Source of the DNA: Aspidiotus rigidus
Taxonomy: Eukaryota; Arthropoda; Insecta; Hemiptera; Diaspididae
DNA: 64,000 bases
Direction: 5' to 3'
Assembly: GCA_035079385.1 (NCBI GenBank)
Contig: JAVHKY010000015.1
Span: 992,001 to 1,056,000 of the forward strand
The notes under the pieces were generated by a model. The model was not told the DNA's origin. It saw nothing but the letters and a program-made list of their open reading frames with translations, and searched no databases. This document shows positions 1-12,086 of this stretch, piece by piece (the stretch's first letter is position 1; the number at the start of each line of letters is the position of its first letter). A program made the translations under genes and the position numbers.

Positions 1-1270
1 TGGGAAAATGCGTGCAGTAAGACAAATTCGCATTGTAACTTCGAAGGAAAAAAGTCTGTTCAGCATTTGCTAGCCGTTAAGAAGTTGACTCGGCGTTTAT
101 TTGGCGTGGATGAGATTTTTGCGCGCGTATATGAGGGGCAATGTACACACCTGGGATGTAAAAGTTTTGAAGTTTGTTTCGCGATAATAAACGTTAGTCG
201 ACTATAGAATTCGAAATCGAGGGGAGAATTTTCGCACACGCTTTATTTTTTAAAATTTCAAATTGATCTACACATTTTACGATCACCACGCAGCTACAGC
301 ATCGTAAAATGTCGTAATTCGTGATAGTCGAAGGACGGGTCATGATGGGGCGCGAGAACAAATATGAAATGAAGATTGTCGCGGCGGAGGTGTTACGACG
401 ATTTCCTCGAGAAGAAAATATCTGCCAAAATTCTCGACATTCCGAGTATAATACGACCTTATTGGTCGTGTATGAAGCACGTGTTAGAAAGAGTGATTTG
501 ACGTAGAACTACTTAAACGTGTCTGTTAATACATGTCCGAGCATAAAGATAAAACTGACATTTTCTTGGAGGTAAACATGTGGCAAGTATTCGAGGAATG
601 CAATTTTTTCTTTTATGTTTGCGATGTTGATAGTAACGTGTGTGTTGTAAACTTCTTTGTCTGGCTGAGAGAAATGAGCGAGTTATAAAATTGGGACTTG
701 AGAAAATATATTTAAAACTTGGTAAACTGATTATTAGGATGAGTGCGAGCGTGCCCTCTCAATTTGGCACGGACAACTTGGCGTAAACGATGTGGCGCGA
801 GACTGAACTTGGCTCCGTATTCATTGTGGCGCGGAAGGTATTTTTTGGTCAGCTTCTACAGATTCAATGAGCTGTAATTCTCGTGACATAAGGATGAGTA
901 ATATCAACTTAGGATAGGTTAGATTGAACTTTATGTTAGGTTTCATCGATTCTTTACTAATAGACGCGTAAAGCTAAGCCATGTCAGAATATTTAGTCAA
1001 GATCTATGTAGGATATGAGAACAGGCGACATCAGATTTAAGCTGCGGTTGCAGGTGCCGCACCGATCGTGAGCTATCCCAGTTATTGTGCACTTTATGTG
1101 AGGATAGAAAGACTCATCAGAAGACCAGCCCGTATTGTGGGAAAGTAATGCACCATTGACAGAAAAGTTAGTATTAAAAGTTTTGTATTGAAAAATTGAA
1201 GGTGTTATAGAGACTTACAATGATCTAAGCAGCGTACTTGGAAACCAGTTCCTTCTTAATATAACACCTG
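1..1270. other. No recognisable gene
   Basis: I see no gene, RNA or repeat here that I can support. The longest frame (321-506, plus) is 61 codons, has no recognisable motif and is flanked by stops in ordinary AT-rich sequence. The stretch is probably intergenic or intronic. Confidence 0.5.
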
Positions 1271-1279
1271 ACAGTTTAT

Positions 1280-1640
1280 GAGTCTTCTTCTTGGTTACAC
1301 CTTCTCTGTGCGAAGTTTGGTGATCATCATGGCTATTTTCACTTTGTCGACCGCAGCTTTGAATAATTCCTTTGGCGAACATTGGTACCATCTCCTCAGG
1401 TCGGATTCCCAGGAAGATTTCCTCCTTCCAGTGCCTCTTCTGCCTTCTATCTTCCCGCGCAGAATGAGCTGGAAAACGTGGTATTTCTCAGGGTTTCTGC
1501 TGAGGTGACTGTAATATTCGAGTTTTCTTTGACGGGTGGTCTGAAGCAGTTCTGTTTCCTTCGACATTCTCCGGAGTACTTCGATATTTGTGACTCGGTC
1601 TATGTACGAAATGATATAAAACCAAAGTTTATAAATCCAC
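1280..1640 (-). pseudogene. RTE-type LINE remnant, C-terminal end of endonuclease-reverse transcriptase
   Basis: The minus-strand frame from 1642 to 1295 reads like the C-terminal tail of RTE-type endonuclease-reverse transcriptases of insects. It has a D-R-V-x-N-x-E-V-L-R-R-M stretch, then Q-R-K-L-E-Y-Y-S-H-L, then a basic G-K-I-E-G-R-R-G-x-G-R-R run and a final K-E-L-F-x-A-A-V segment. In the family this tail lies after the reverse transcriptase domain and has no catalytic residues of its own. No RT motifs precede it, so the copy is 5'-truncated, as usual for target-primed insertion. I found no clear target duplication or tail repeat. It is a dead fragment and not a host gene. Confidence 0.8.
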
Positions 1641-1875
1641 AAAGTAAGGTGGATATCAGAAAGAGCTATGAGGGATGTTGGAGAATGAGTTCAAATCCAA
1701 CCTAATGCCACAGACCATCCAAACAACGATTTTTTGTGATATTTTCGGCGTCAAATCGATAGGGAACAAGTGCCAGATCATCAGTTGCTACCGTTCAGTG
1801 ATAATCACTGGAAAATAAAACTGGGCTGGCTTATGAGGATACGTTTCGTTTCAGTCAGTATCAAAAAGTAAATTT

Positions 1876-2985
<1,110 letters not shown>

Positions 2986-2987
2986 AC

Positions 2988-3560
2988 GCGTGTTATTAGC
3001 GATCCTGGCGGAGATCCGGTTCAAATTGCGTTAAGCAGCGTGTGAGAGGCTATTCAGACCGAGTAAAGTATAGGGCTTTTCCAGTATTCCAAATTGCATA
3101 CCTATTCTCCTACGTGTTATCGAGTTGATGGTATTTCTAAACATTGCTCTTATAACAAACTACTCTAGAATGAAAATGTGTATGCAATCCAGCAACACCC
3201 ATAAGAGCAATGTTAGAAATACCACCAACTTGATAACACGTAGGAGAATATGTATGCAATTTGGAATACTAGAAGAGCCCTATAGGGGTTGCCAGCGTCA
3301 GGAAACTGGGGAATTTAGAATGTGTTTTGCGTAGGATTAATTAAATGTATTGGAGTGTAAAATTAAACCCTACAGACGTGCGATTCTAGCGCTCTCTACG
3401 CGCGTTATTAGCGATCCTGGTGGGTACCCGGTTCAAATTGCGTTAAGCAGTCCGACAGACTATTCAGACCGAGTAAAGTATGGGGTTGCTAGTGTTGGAC
3501 AACCAGGGAATTTAGAATGAGTTTTGCATAGGATCAATAAATGCATTGGAGTGTAAAATT
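2988..3560. repeat. Two-copy tandem duplication, about 200-base unit
   Basis: The unit begins with a GCGYGTTATTAGCGATCCTGG-like stretch and contains CAAATTGCGTTAAGCAG, then CTATTCAGACCGAGTAAAG, then GGGAATTTAGAATG. It occurs at 2988 and again at 3399. The first copy is longer only because a 208-base inverted-repeat element sits inside it (3073-3280). Removing that element makes the two copies nearly collinear. No reading frame is conserved between them. Confidence 0.85.
3073..3280. mobile_element. TA-inserted MITE (hairpin element)
   Basis: The two ends are inverted repeats of about 70 bases beginning GGGCTYTTCYAGTATTCC, so the whole element folds on itself. TA (or TATA) flanks both ends. 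The second copy of the surrounding tandem repeat (near 3480) lacks the element, which shows the pre-insertion site directly. A TA target duplication suggests a Tc1/mariner-type transposase acting in trans. No transposase frame is present. Confidence 0.85.
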
Positions 3561-4417
3561 AGTTTCTACAAAAGTGCTACGCTGTCTGGTACAAATTTGA
3601 ACTAGCTTGCCACTATCGCGTCCTTGCGTAAACAACAAACCGACACTAGTACACATGTATTGCCCCATTTTTGAGTGTATATTTACGTAGTAGTGCATTA
3701 TTGACGTGGTAAAACGGGGTTCGAATGACAATTCATCTTTGGTTTTGGGTCGGCCATCCACTAGGTGCGTTGAAAGCGGAAGCTTGGCAGTTTTCTCATT
3801 TGAATGTTCGGTAAATAATCTTAAAATAAGTAGAGAACGAAGCAATTTAAGAGAAAAGTGAAGAAAACAAAATTTGTAGAGTATAAAATTTTCAACAAAT
3901 CATCTCCTCTCACAAAAATTGATTCAGATCAATTTAAATATGGCTGTCTGAAAGGAAGACTGGTGCATGCACAGAGCGGCAATGTTGCTTATAATGGCCG
4001 GCTTTTTTGAATATTCCTTAAGAATATGTGTGAAAATGGAGTTATGTTGGAAAATTATTTAAAAATCGGAAGTTCTTCTATCATCTTCAAATGTGACCAA
4101 AATTTTGGCTACTGTCCTTGAGCGTCTTTCACTATGATTTCAGTTTGATTTACTGAATCTCTTCATTAGCTCTTCCGCCGAACATTGTAGCGCGTGTGTG
4201 GGTTGAAACAGTGTTGGTGTGTACTCACGGAACCAAACTACTGATAACAACCTTTCTCATCATTGCCAGATCTGCATGTTCCACGGTCATAATTTAAGAA
4301 AACCCTCCGCCCATCACGAGCACCGTCCATGAATTGTCCTGTTTACGTTGTGCGTGATACTAGCACTGTTTGGCTCGTTCTCAGTTCTTTATTTGATTAT
4401 TTCTTCATTCATCATTA
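3561..4417. other. No recognisable gene
   Basis: AT-rich sequence. The 103-codon minus frame at 3534-3845 overlaps the tandem repeat edge and has no recognisable motif. I treat it as chance. Confidence 0.45.
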
Positions 4418-4424
4418 CTGATAG

Positions 4425-4680
4425 TAAGGAGCTCAAGAGCGGGTAAAATGGACAACCATTTTGTTTGTAACTTACTTTTCATGGTGACGGCTTCTCTACT
4501 GACTTTATTGCTAGTAAACAAGAACTCGACGGCGTGACTAGCGGCTCCGTGTGATTTTTTTATCATAATTGACACCGTCGAGTGTTTGCTTACCAAAAAT
4601 TAAGTCAGTAGAGAAGCATCAGCTAAAAAGTAAGTTACAAACAAAATGGATGTCCATTTTACCTGCTCTCGAGCTCCCTA
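4425..4680. mobile_element. MITE, TAAGGAGCTC family, long copy
   Basis: The ends are long inverted repeats of about 90 bases starting TAAGGAGCTC and TAGGGAGCTC, both continuing into a GGTAAAATGGAC stretch. The flanks carry a direct repeat CTGATAG (4418-4424 and 4681-4687), or 8 bases if the adjoining A is counted. A 7-8 base target duplication points to a hAT-like mobiliser. A shorter sibling lies at 11319-11448. There is no coding capacity. Confidence 0.85.
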
Positions 4681-4687
4681 CTGATAG

Positions 4688-7600
4688 ATGCTGTTATTGT
4701 CAGTTGTTTGCAGTGTTGCCAATTTGCCATAATCGTTGCTAAATTACTATACCTCTGTCCTATTTAGTATGCGTCAAACATAATTAGCATTATTTTGGCA
4801 TAGTTTTTAGTTATTATTTTCGAATTTCTTCATTCTATTCCGTTTTGCCATTTGGTATTATTCTGAAGTACGTTTGTATTGCTTCTGAGACGCTTCGGAG
4901 TTGATTCCTCCTGGTTCTTTGTCTTCCTACGCATTTCGTGGGCGGTTGAAATCCGAAATTTTTTGACAAATGGAAATTTTGCCTTATTAACTTTTCATTT
5001 ATATTCGAAAAAAAGAGTAGAAAATCGATTTTTGATACCTACCATATTTTACTTGGAACTTGGGATTGCGTAACTTATGAACGGCCTAAATTCAGTAAAT
5101 GCGACGCGAATTATTTTCGCACAAATTTTTATCTCGAGAATACATTCTTGCAATACACCGTAAGTACCGATATGGTTAAAGAGAGTGTAATTTTCAACAG
5201 CATTTTCAAATCTTTCTCCCGCTCGTACGTGTACAGTCAGTCTTGAAAAATAGACTTGGATTATTATATTTTACTTCGGTACGAACGTCATTCAATCCAT
5301 CTTTTTCGTTTCGAACTTTCGACAAATAACTTCAAAGATTTTTGATCAAGTAGAAAGAGAGGGAGAAAATTATTTTCTCCCGCGAAACAAATTCACGCGG
5401 GTCGAAGTTCTTCAACTATGTCAATTGAGGGATGCAGAAAATTTGTTTTACAAATATTTTCTCGAATGTATTTGTTACGAATGTACATTAAGGATAGTGC
5501 GAAACACGAAAGGAACGCAGTTGTTTTGAAGTTATAGCGAGACTCAAAATAAAGTTATCTACCGAGTGCACAGCGTGCACGCTGATTGGCTGATTATTAA
5601 GAGGATTTCGATGACAATGAACGCAGACACAGTTTATCGTGAACATGATTCTTATTCGTGTAGTAATGTTGTAAAAGTAAACTGGTGCTCTGAAATTATT
5701 ATTAGTATGAACTGTATATTAAAATAATGAACGTTGACTAGCTTGAAAAGGTAGTATCTGATATCTGAATAAATGTTAGTGGAACTGTGTTAGTAAAGCG
5801 TCTCTTGATCGACTCACAAGAAAAAGAAAACTGAAGTGGTCACAGTCTTTCAAGAAGGTTATCCGTGAATATGAGTTCCCATTTTCTTTTATGAAGCCCA
5901 TCGTGCATGAGTTGTGGCTTGAGGCAGAAGTTTTGAGGAATCTATGAAATCATCTGTTTGCTTTCCCGACTTGGTCTTCGATAATTTAGTGGAGAAAGCG
6001 GCTAGGAGTATTTTGAACCAACTGCCTTTCACCCCCTGTAGTCCAAAGCTAATAAACCAGAAAGTTGCTTCTAGAGACCGTTGATAAGTCAATAAATGAA
6101 CCTGCTCACCTAATCAATGCTTGATTTGTCCGGAAAGTTAGGTGATATTCGCTTCTTAATTGTGATTCAAGACAGTTAGTATGTGATCAAAGAGTGGGGA
6201 AGGGTCCTTTCCAAATTTTCAGTATCCAATTGTAACCTTTTCCTCCGCCTATCGCTGCTTAGAGGTTGTCTATTTGCTCTCAGCCTGTGATACTTATTCT
6301 CAGTGTTTCTTGGTAAGTGTACTTGAGTTTTTCTTTAGTACTTCAGTAGACCTTTGATCAAGGAATATACTCTATGCCATGGTGATATTTAACCTGTTCA
6401 ACAGTACTCTTGCCCCAAGGCACTTATGCCAATATTTTCGCACCAATAGATCTGAATATTACACCCTGTCCAAAAGTAAAATTACCACCTTGGGAAAATT
6501 AAAAAAAATCGTTGGGTCATCAGGTTCAGCGTGAAGCCTCTCCTGCGATCTCCCCCTTCACACAATACCTTCTCATGTAGCCTTACATATGTCCATGCAG
6601 AAGCATGTTTCTAGCCCTCTATATTAAATTTTGAAGGGACCATTATTGAATCTGTTGTGTTGGATTTTCCGTATTGACCAGGATCTCTGTGACCGACTCT
6701 TTCTATCTGTATCAACCTTTGTCCCACAGGTCGCCTCCCAAGAGTTATAAATATTCCGTCTTTCAAATAATACGTAATGGACGGCTCCAAATCATTTTAT
6801 TCGTTTGCGCTAATTCATTTTCCCGTTATCCATTGGCGAGAGGCTGTGGACATGCTGGAGATGCAAGCCTTCCATTTAGAATTTTAGAAGAGGATTTGAC
6901 AGTCTGCTACCCTTTCAGATTGAAAAATAAGGGACGCCTACTCTTTAGCCCGATATTATCCGGGAATTTCATCAAATGTTCAGCCTTCGTTCTGCTGACA
7001 GTTGTAAGAGAAGGAATAACCAGCTCAACGTAGAACCAATGGTTCAGACTATTTTCAGGTCAAAAATCGACGAAAAAATGTCAGCTTATAGCACAAACGA
7101 TTATTCAGCCCACTTGCAAATCGAATATTAAGAGTAGGTTGAATATATTCATATAGCATTTAATTTTCTTTGCGTCATCACGAGCGAAAATCTCTCGCGT
7201 ATTTTCATCAGAAAACGAAAATCTCATTGCTGTTTGAATTGTTCTAAAGTAGGAGTAGCCATAAATATCACTTCTGGAATCCCTCTGGGGTCTGCGAACT
7301 GTTCAGTTGAAGGTCACGCTTGTACGAGTACAGCACTGTATCCCTGGCTACCATTTGTAGTGAATAAAAGTTTCTTCGAACTTGATAAACTTTTTTGATT
7401 GTTCATGTAGTATATGGAAGAGAAAATATACTGACTTTATTGTATACAGTTTTCAGGCACCTTTGCGCCTATATCAGTAATCATTCTTCTCATTCATTGC
7501 TTCGTAGTCGAACGAATGTTTTTAAAACGTATAATCTGGCCTGATACAGTCGAGTGTAAAAGCTTCTTTTTTTTTTAGGTAGCTTTTTCATTAGAAACAA

Positions 7601-9104
7601 TTTAGTCCAAATTATCGAGATGTGCAGATAACTTCGAAATACACTCAAAGTGAGCCAAAAGAAAATTCACGATCGTCGGTGTGTATCGGCAACTAATTGT
7701 AAACTTTGTTTCGGAAACTTTTCGATTTCGACAGGATAGTGATACTTCAAAGTTGAAACTCGTACATGTTTTCTACGGATATATCGCTCTTGTATATACT
7801 TTCGTGTGTATAGATATAGTGCGAAAGCGTCGGCTCTAATTGTACGATATAACATTCTTGCCGCGTTTTGTGAGAATGTACGAACGTAAAAGTCTTGCCA
7901 AACGTATCCCTTTCTGATTGACGTGAAGCGGAGTTTTGATTTGTAGTCGAGATTTATGGTGTGTAGCGCGATGCAAATGGCTTTTTTGTCGGTGGAGCTT
8001 TTTTACGCTTTGTTAGGAACTAAACTCGGGCGATTAAAGCATTCTTGAAGAGGAGTGAAAATTCGACGAGGGAGAAGAGAGAAATGTGGAAAAGTGTCTA
8101 ACGCTGTACCGGTATATCCAACATATTTTACGCAAATCCGTCGAGATTTCTGTTACACCTTAGGATCGTTGACGTGGGTTCTAGACATTTTAATAGGTTT
8201 TCTACGCTCTATACCATTAAGGCTTGTTTCTTACTTCGTCATTCTTCAAGGCGTATAGGAATGGAGTTAATGATTTGGGAATAGGTAAATTTTTCTTTGT
8301 TATGTCAGTGTCAGACACTTGGACATGATGATTCATATTGTTCTACAGAACTCTAAAGAGAGGAAATTTGTACCGAGAAAGTCCAGTATCATAATGAAAA
8401 TTCACTCCTTACATACTGTTTATTTGCAAGGTGAAATAATTGTAAAATTCAGTTTCAGTGCGATGTGGTTTGAATTTTCTGATTATAACTCGTATTCATT
8501 ATTCATCTGAGTGAATGCAAACTGGAATGAAACAAGAGCGGATGAATCATTGATGATGCGCGTGGTGTATACGGCGTCCACGAGTCTCCCACTCATTAGA
8601 TTGAAGCTTGTAGATAACACATTTTTGGTGTAAAGAAATGGGGTCTCTCAATCCGAAGACAAGACTTATACTGTGGTGACGGTGGTAGGCTTTTCTTTTT
8701 TTCCTTCTTCTTTTTCATCAGAAAGACTTGTTTTCGGAGTTCATTTACGGCAGGTTTGGGATTGGTCTTATTCAATCGTTTCTGGACCAGCCTCACCAAT
8801 TGTAAATATCTTCTATCCTAGTTGAGCCAGATTACATGTACCTCTGAGTTTGATCTGAGTGCGATAAAAAAGCAAAATGACTTGGATTTCACCGCGATGA
8901 CTCCACGAGATCTCTTTTTCTTCCTTGTATATGTTACGCCGAATTCGGACAATTGCCCATCTTCAGCAATTTTGCCAAATGGGCGCTGTCATTAACCACT
9001 TTGCTGAGAGCACGTAGTCGCCATTGAGATTGCCAAATATGCGCAAAATACTGACGAGTGCGCGCAATTGGCAATACTTAAGTGTAGATTGCACGTGGTC
9101 TCCC
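4688..9104. other. Long stretch without a supported gene
   Basis: I see no convincing exon, RNA gene or large repeat. The 119-codon plus frame at 6674-7033 and the 67-codon minus frame at 5889-6092 have no recognisable motif. Near 8930-9080 the motif TTGCCAAAT-GCGC recurs imperfectly three times just before the Penelope-like element. The remainder looks intergenic or intronic. Confidence 0.45.
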
Positions 9105-9120
9105 TCCCCTTAAGAATCAA

Positions 9121-10995
9121 GAGACACTGGCTAACGTAGTAGCTGACCTGACAGTCAAAATTGGACCGGGAGTGAATATCCAAAGAAAGTGCGCCGAAAT
9201 GGTTTGCAACACTCCCCTCCCCCGCATAAGTAATGCCTGTAGTGAGGTGATTAAAGGATTAAAGAGGAAGGTGAGGGAGGAGGGCTTAATCCTTACTAAG
9301 GCGGATAAAAGCAACGCCGTAGTGATTATGGATAAGTCCTCCTATGTATCTGGGGTTCATGAAGTGCTGGAACAATGTGGCGCTAAGGAGAATAGCCTCT
9401 TCTGTTTCCCCAGTTTTGTCAAAGAGGTGAGGAACACTATTAATAATTGTAGTGTGATTATTAAGAGTCCTCGGACAAAGAAAGCTCTCTTGGAGCTTAA
9501 CCCGGTTCCTCCCCTCCTATATGGATTACCCAAAGTACATAAAAAAGATGTACCAATGCGGCTGGTCGTGTCATTTGTCTCGTCGCCAACTTATTTGTTA
9601 GCTAAATTTATTGATAGATGGTTCAAATCGCGAGTAGATTATACCTCCCCTCACTCAGTATTAAACTCAGGTTCGTTGACGGAGAGGTTGAAGGATATAA
9701 GCCTCCCTGAGGAAACGATTTTATGTTCCTTTGATGTGGTGGGATTATTTCCTCACATCCCGAAGGCTATCGCAATCCAACGTATGGGCGAATTGCTTGT
9801 AAAAACTGGTGTCCCCCATGAGGAATTGGTAGAATTCTTCGACCTTCTGAGAGTTTGTTGGACTCCCAATTTTTGTAAATTTGAGGGAAAATTTTTCGAA
9901 TTCCCGGAAGAAGTGGGGATCCCTATTGGGTCCCCTTTGGGCTCATTAATATCGGACGTTTTCATGTCCAGATTTGAAGTCGATTTGTTTTCTTCGGGCC
10001 AGGTACTTCTAAATCATGTCTTTTACTGGCATAGGTATGTAGACGACATATTGTGCGCGTAGACTGCCCCAGTGGAACTCCTTAGTGAGTTCCTTTCTCA
10101 CTTAAATGGCCGATATCCTTCCATAAAATTCACTCTGGAAGTTGGCGGATTATTAATAAATTTCTTGGATTTGTCCATATTTATTAGAGATGGCGTCCAT
10201 GAATTTGGTATTTATAGAAAAGAAACTTCGACTGATATAACAATCCATGGGTCATCTTTCTGTCCCGCTGCACACAAGATCGCTACCTTCAATAGTTTGA
10301 TACATCGATTGACTAGTACTCCCTTGAGTCAGGATGCTTTCCAGAAGGAACTAGGGACGATTAAGTACCTGGACAGAGTGAACCAAGTTCGAGTGGACAT
10401 TGATTTAATGGTCCGAAGGAGGCTTACGAGAAAATGCCTCGATTCTACCACCTCTCTCCCTAGGGATTTGCATAACAGTAGAAAACGTTGGATTAAACTC
10501 TCTTACTTGGGCAGGTTTTCGTTGAAGTTGGGCCGGGTACTCGGTCCTTTTGGGTTCCGGCCGGCGTTTTATAATGTCAATACTGTAAAAAGTTTATTTG
10601 TGAAATTGAAGGACCCGATTCCTCCAGTTGAGCGAAGTGGGGTATACAGTATAGCCTGCAACGATTGCCCAGGTATTTATATAGGGATGACTGGGCGTCA
10701 GCTCCAAATAAGAATTGAGGAGCATAAAAAAACATGGGAGAAGGGTAATTTGGGTGATTCGGCTTTTGCTGATCATCTACTCGAGAATGGCCATAAATTC
10801 AAGGAAGGCTCTGGTATCCTCCTCCATAGGAAGAACTCATATTTTAAACGGTTGGCTTTAGAAAATATAGAAATCATACGACACCGGAATAACGAAGACT
10901 TCACGGTTTTAAACAGGTTCATTCCTGAAGAGGGTCTGATTGAGCTAGTATATGAGAATGATTCAAACTTCGATGACTCGCTGGTTAAATCATGA
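9121..10995 (+). pseudogene. PLE polyprotein: reverse transcriptase plus GIY-YIG endonuclease, one in-frame stop
   Basis: A single frame of about 625 codons. The first third carries the PLE K-A-D-K-S-N-A-V-V-I and Y-G-L-P-K-V-H-K blocks, then S-F-D-V-V (first catalytic Asp), G-I-P-I-G-S-P-L-G-S-L and R-Y-V-D-D (catalytic Asp pair, near 10035-10050). The C-terminal part holds a GIY-YIG domain: G-V-Y-S-I-A-C-N-D-C, then Y-I-G-M-T-G-R-Q, with R-I-E-E-H and D-H-L-x-x-x-G-H downstream. The only break seen is TAG at 10060-10062, where copy D has Trp (TGG), so a single G-to-A change inactivated it. The N-terminus seen in copy D is missing. Apart from that stop the copy looks young. Confidence 0.92.
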
Positions 10996-11121
10996 TCTTC
11001 TGGTTAACTCCCTCTGTCTTTGTTGATGTTGGATTCAGTCGCTTTCGTTTACGCTCCGATGATGGTTGTTTAACCGAAAACGTTTAGCGGCTGATTTTCT
11101 TGTGGTTCAATATAATTTGCT

Positions 11122-11135
11122 ACACCTTCGGGTGT
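11122..11135 (+). other. 3'-terminal stem-loop of PLE copy A
   Basis: ACACC and GGTGT form a 5-base-pair stem closing a TTCG tetraloop. Copies B and H have ACTCC/GGAGT at the same place, so one pair differs on both sides and pairing is kept. A structured 3' end fits recognition of the RNA by the PLE reverse transcriptase, which is inference. Confidence 0.6.
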
Positions 11136-11318
11136 ACACTCCTCTTGTGTAATATGAATAACCATAAATTAGAACAACGTATCGATTCGATGAATTTACC
11201 ATCTTCTTCTTTTAATATTACAACTACAAGATTTCGAGCGTCGCCACGACCCTGATCAAACTCAGGAAAAGGGTGTGACACTCCATACTCTGTCGGGCGC
11301 AACTACTTATTGCTCATG

Positions 11319-11448
11319 CAAGGAGCTTAAGAGCTGGTAAAACAGACATCCGTCATATTTTTTAACTGAACCAAGCACTCCTCTTACTAACATTTGGTTT
11401 TTTAGAAAACAAGATGGATGTTCACTTTACCTGCTCTCAAGCTCCTTA
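11319..11448. mobile_element. MITE, TAAGGAGCTC family, short copy
   Basis: The ends CAAGGAGCTTAAGAGC and GCTCTCAAGCTCCTTA match the ends of the element at 4425-4680, but the interior is much shorter (130 against 256 bases). The flanks carry the 7-base direct repeat GCTCATG (11312-11318 and 11449-11455), agreeing with the 7-base repeat at the long copy. Confidence 0.82.
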
Positions 11449-11489
11449 GCTCATGTAGTGTAGCCAAAGTGTGTGACGAGCCTCAATTC

Positions 11490-11690
11490 AAATCAATCAC
11501 TAATTGGACAACTAGCGCTCCTTGCATATGATTGGTCCAAATTGTATTTGTGAGCCTGGTTTCCAGAGTCACGTTCTCATTCTGTGATTCTCTTGTTTTG
11601 ATACAACACTAGCGCTACTTGATTTGAATTAATGACCAATCTGTCTACTAGCGCTCCTTGCGGATGACCTGTCCAAATACTGTGTGTAAA
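11490..11690. repeat. Diverged direct repeat of about 60 bases
   Basis: The motif ACTAGCGCTCCTTGC followed by ATGA-x-x-x-GTCCAAAT occurs near 11510 and near 11650, with a third partial ACTAGCGCTACTTG between them. The repeats are non-coding and have no recognised family. Confidence 0.5.
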
Positions 11691-12086
11691 ACACATTGCA
11701 TTTTTGTTTGCCTGATTCTTACCCAATAGTGCTGGCTTTACTCAGGTCTTACAGCAAAGGAATTGAATATTCAATAATTGCATAATTGAGGAGTTACCTG
11801 TCAAAAGGGTACCCGTTCCATAAGAATTTCATTGATTAGGTACCGTTTTGACCGACAACTTTTCTTATGTATTCTTGTGCCATAAGACCAATGTAAAGCA
11901 AGTATCAGCACTTTGATAACTAGGCAGTCTGTTCTGAATATGAGTACACAAAAAAAGAAAGAGTATGTCACACCAAACACTCTCTGAACGGTCTCACTTA
12001 TCCAACAAGTGAGTTTCCTTATTATCTTCTCCACTGTGTCGCCAAATCCTCCAGCAATTTAATTTTGTTAGTGCGCTTTCATTTTA

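Larger units (their letters stand above)
9105..11150 (+). mobile_element. Penelope-like element, copy A
   Basis: A retroelement of the Penelope class, 5'-truncated. Coding homology to the longer minus-strand copy at 50390-53005 begins near 9105, inside the N-terminal region before the reverse transcriptase. It ends with a 3' untranslated part that shares ...GATGGTTGTTTAACCGAAA with copy B and finishes in a small stem-loop at 11122-11135. PLEs move by target-primed reverse transcription using a telomerase-like RT and a GIY-YIG nuclease. No clean target duplication was found at the ends. Confidence 0.9.

Noticed and set aside
5889..6092. Minus frame thought to be a PLE RT fragment
   Set aside because: Only vague resemblance and none of the catalytic or hallmark blocks.
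6283..6320. TTATTCTCAG followed nine bases later by GTAAGT
   Set aside because: A nine-base exon without neighbours is more likely a chance pair of sites.
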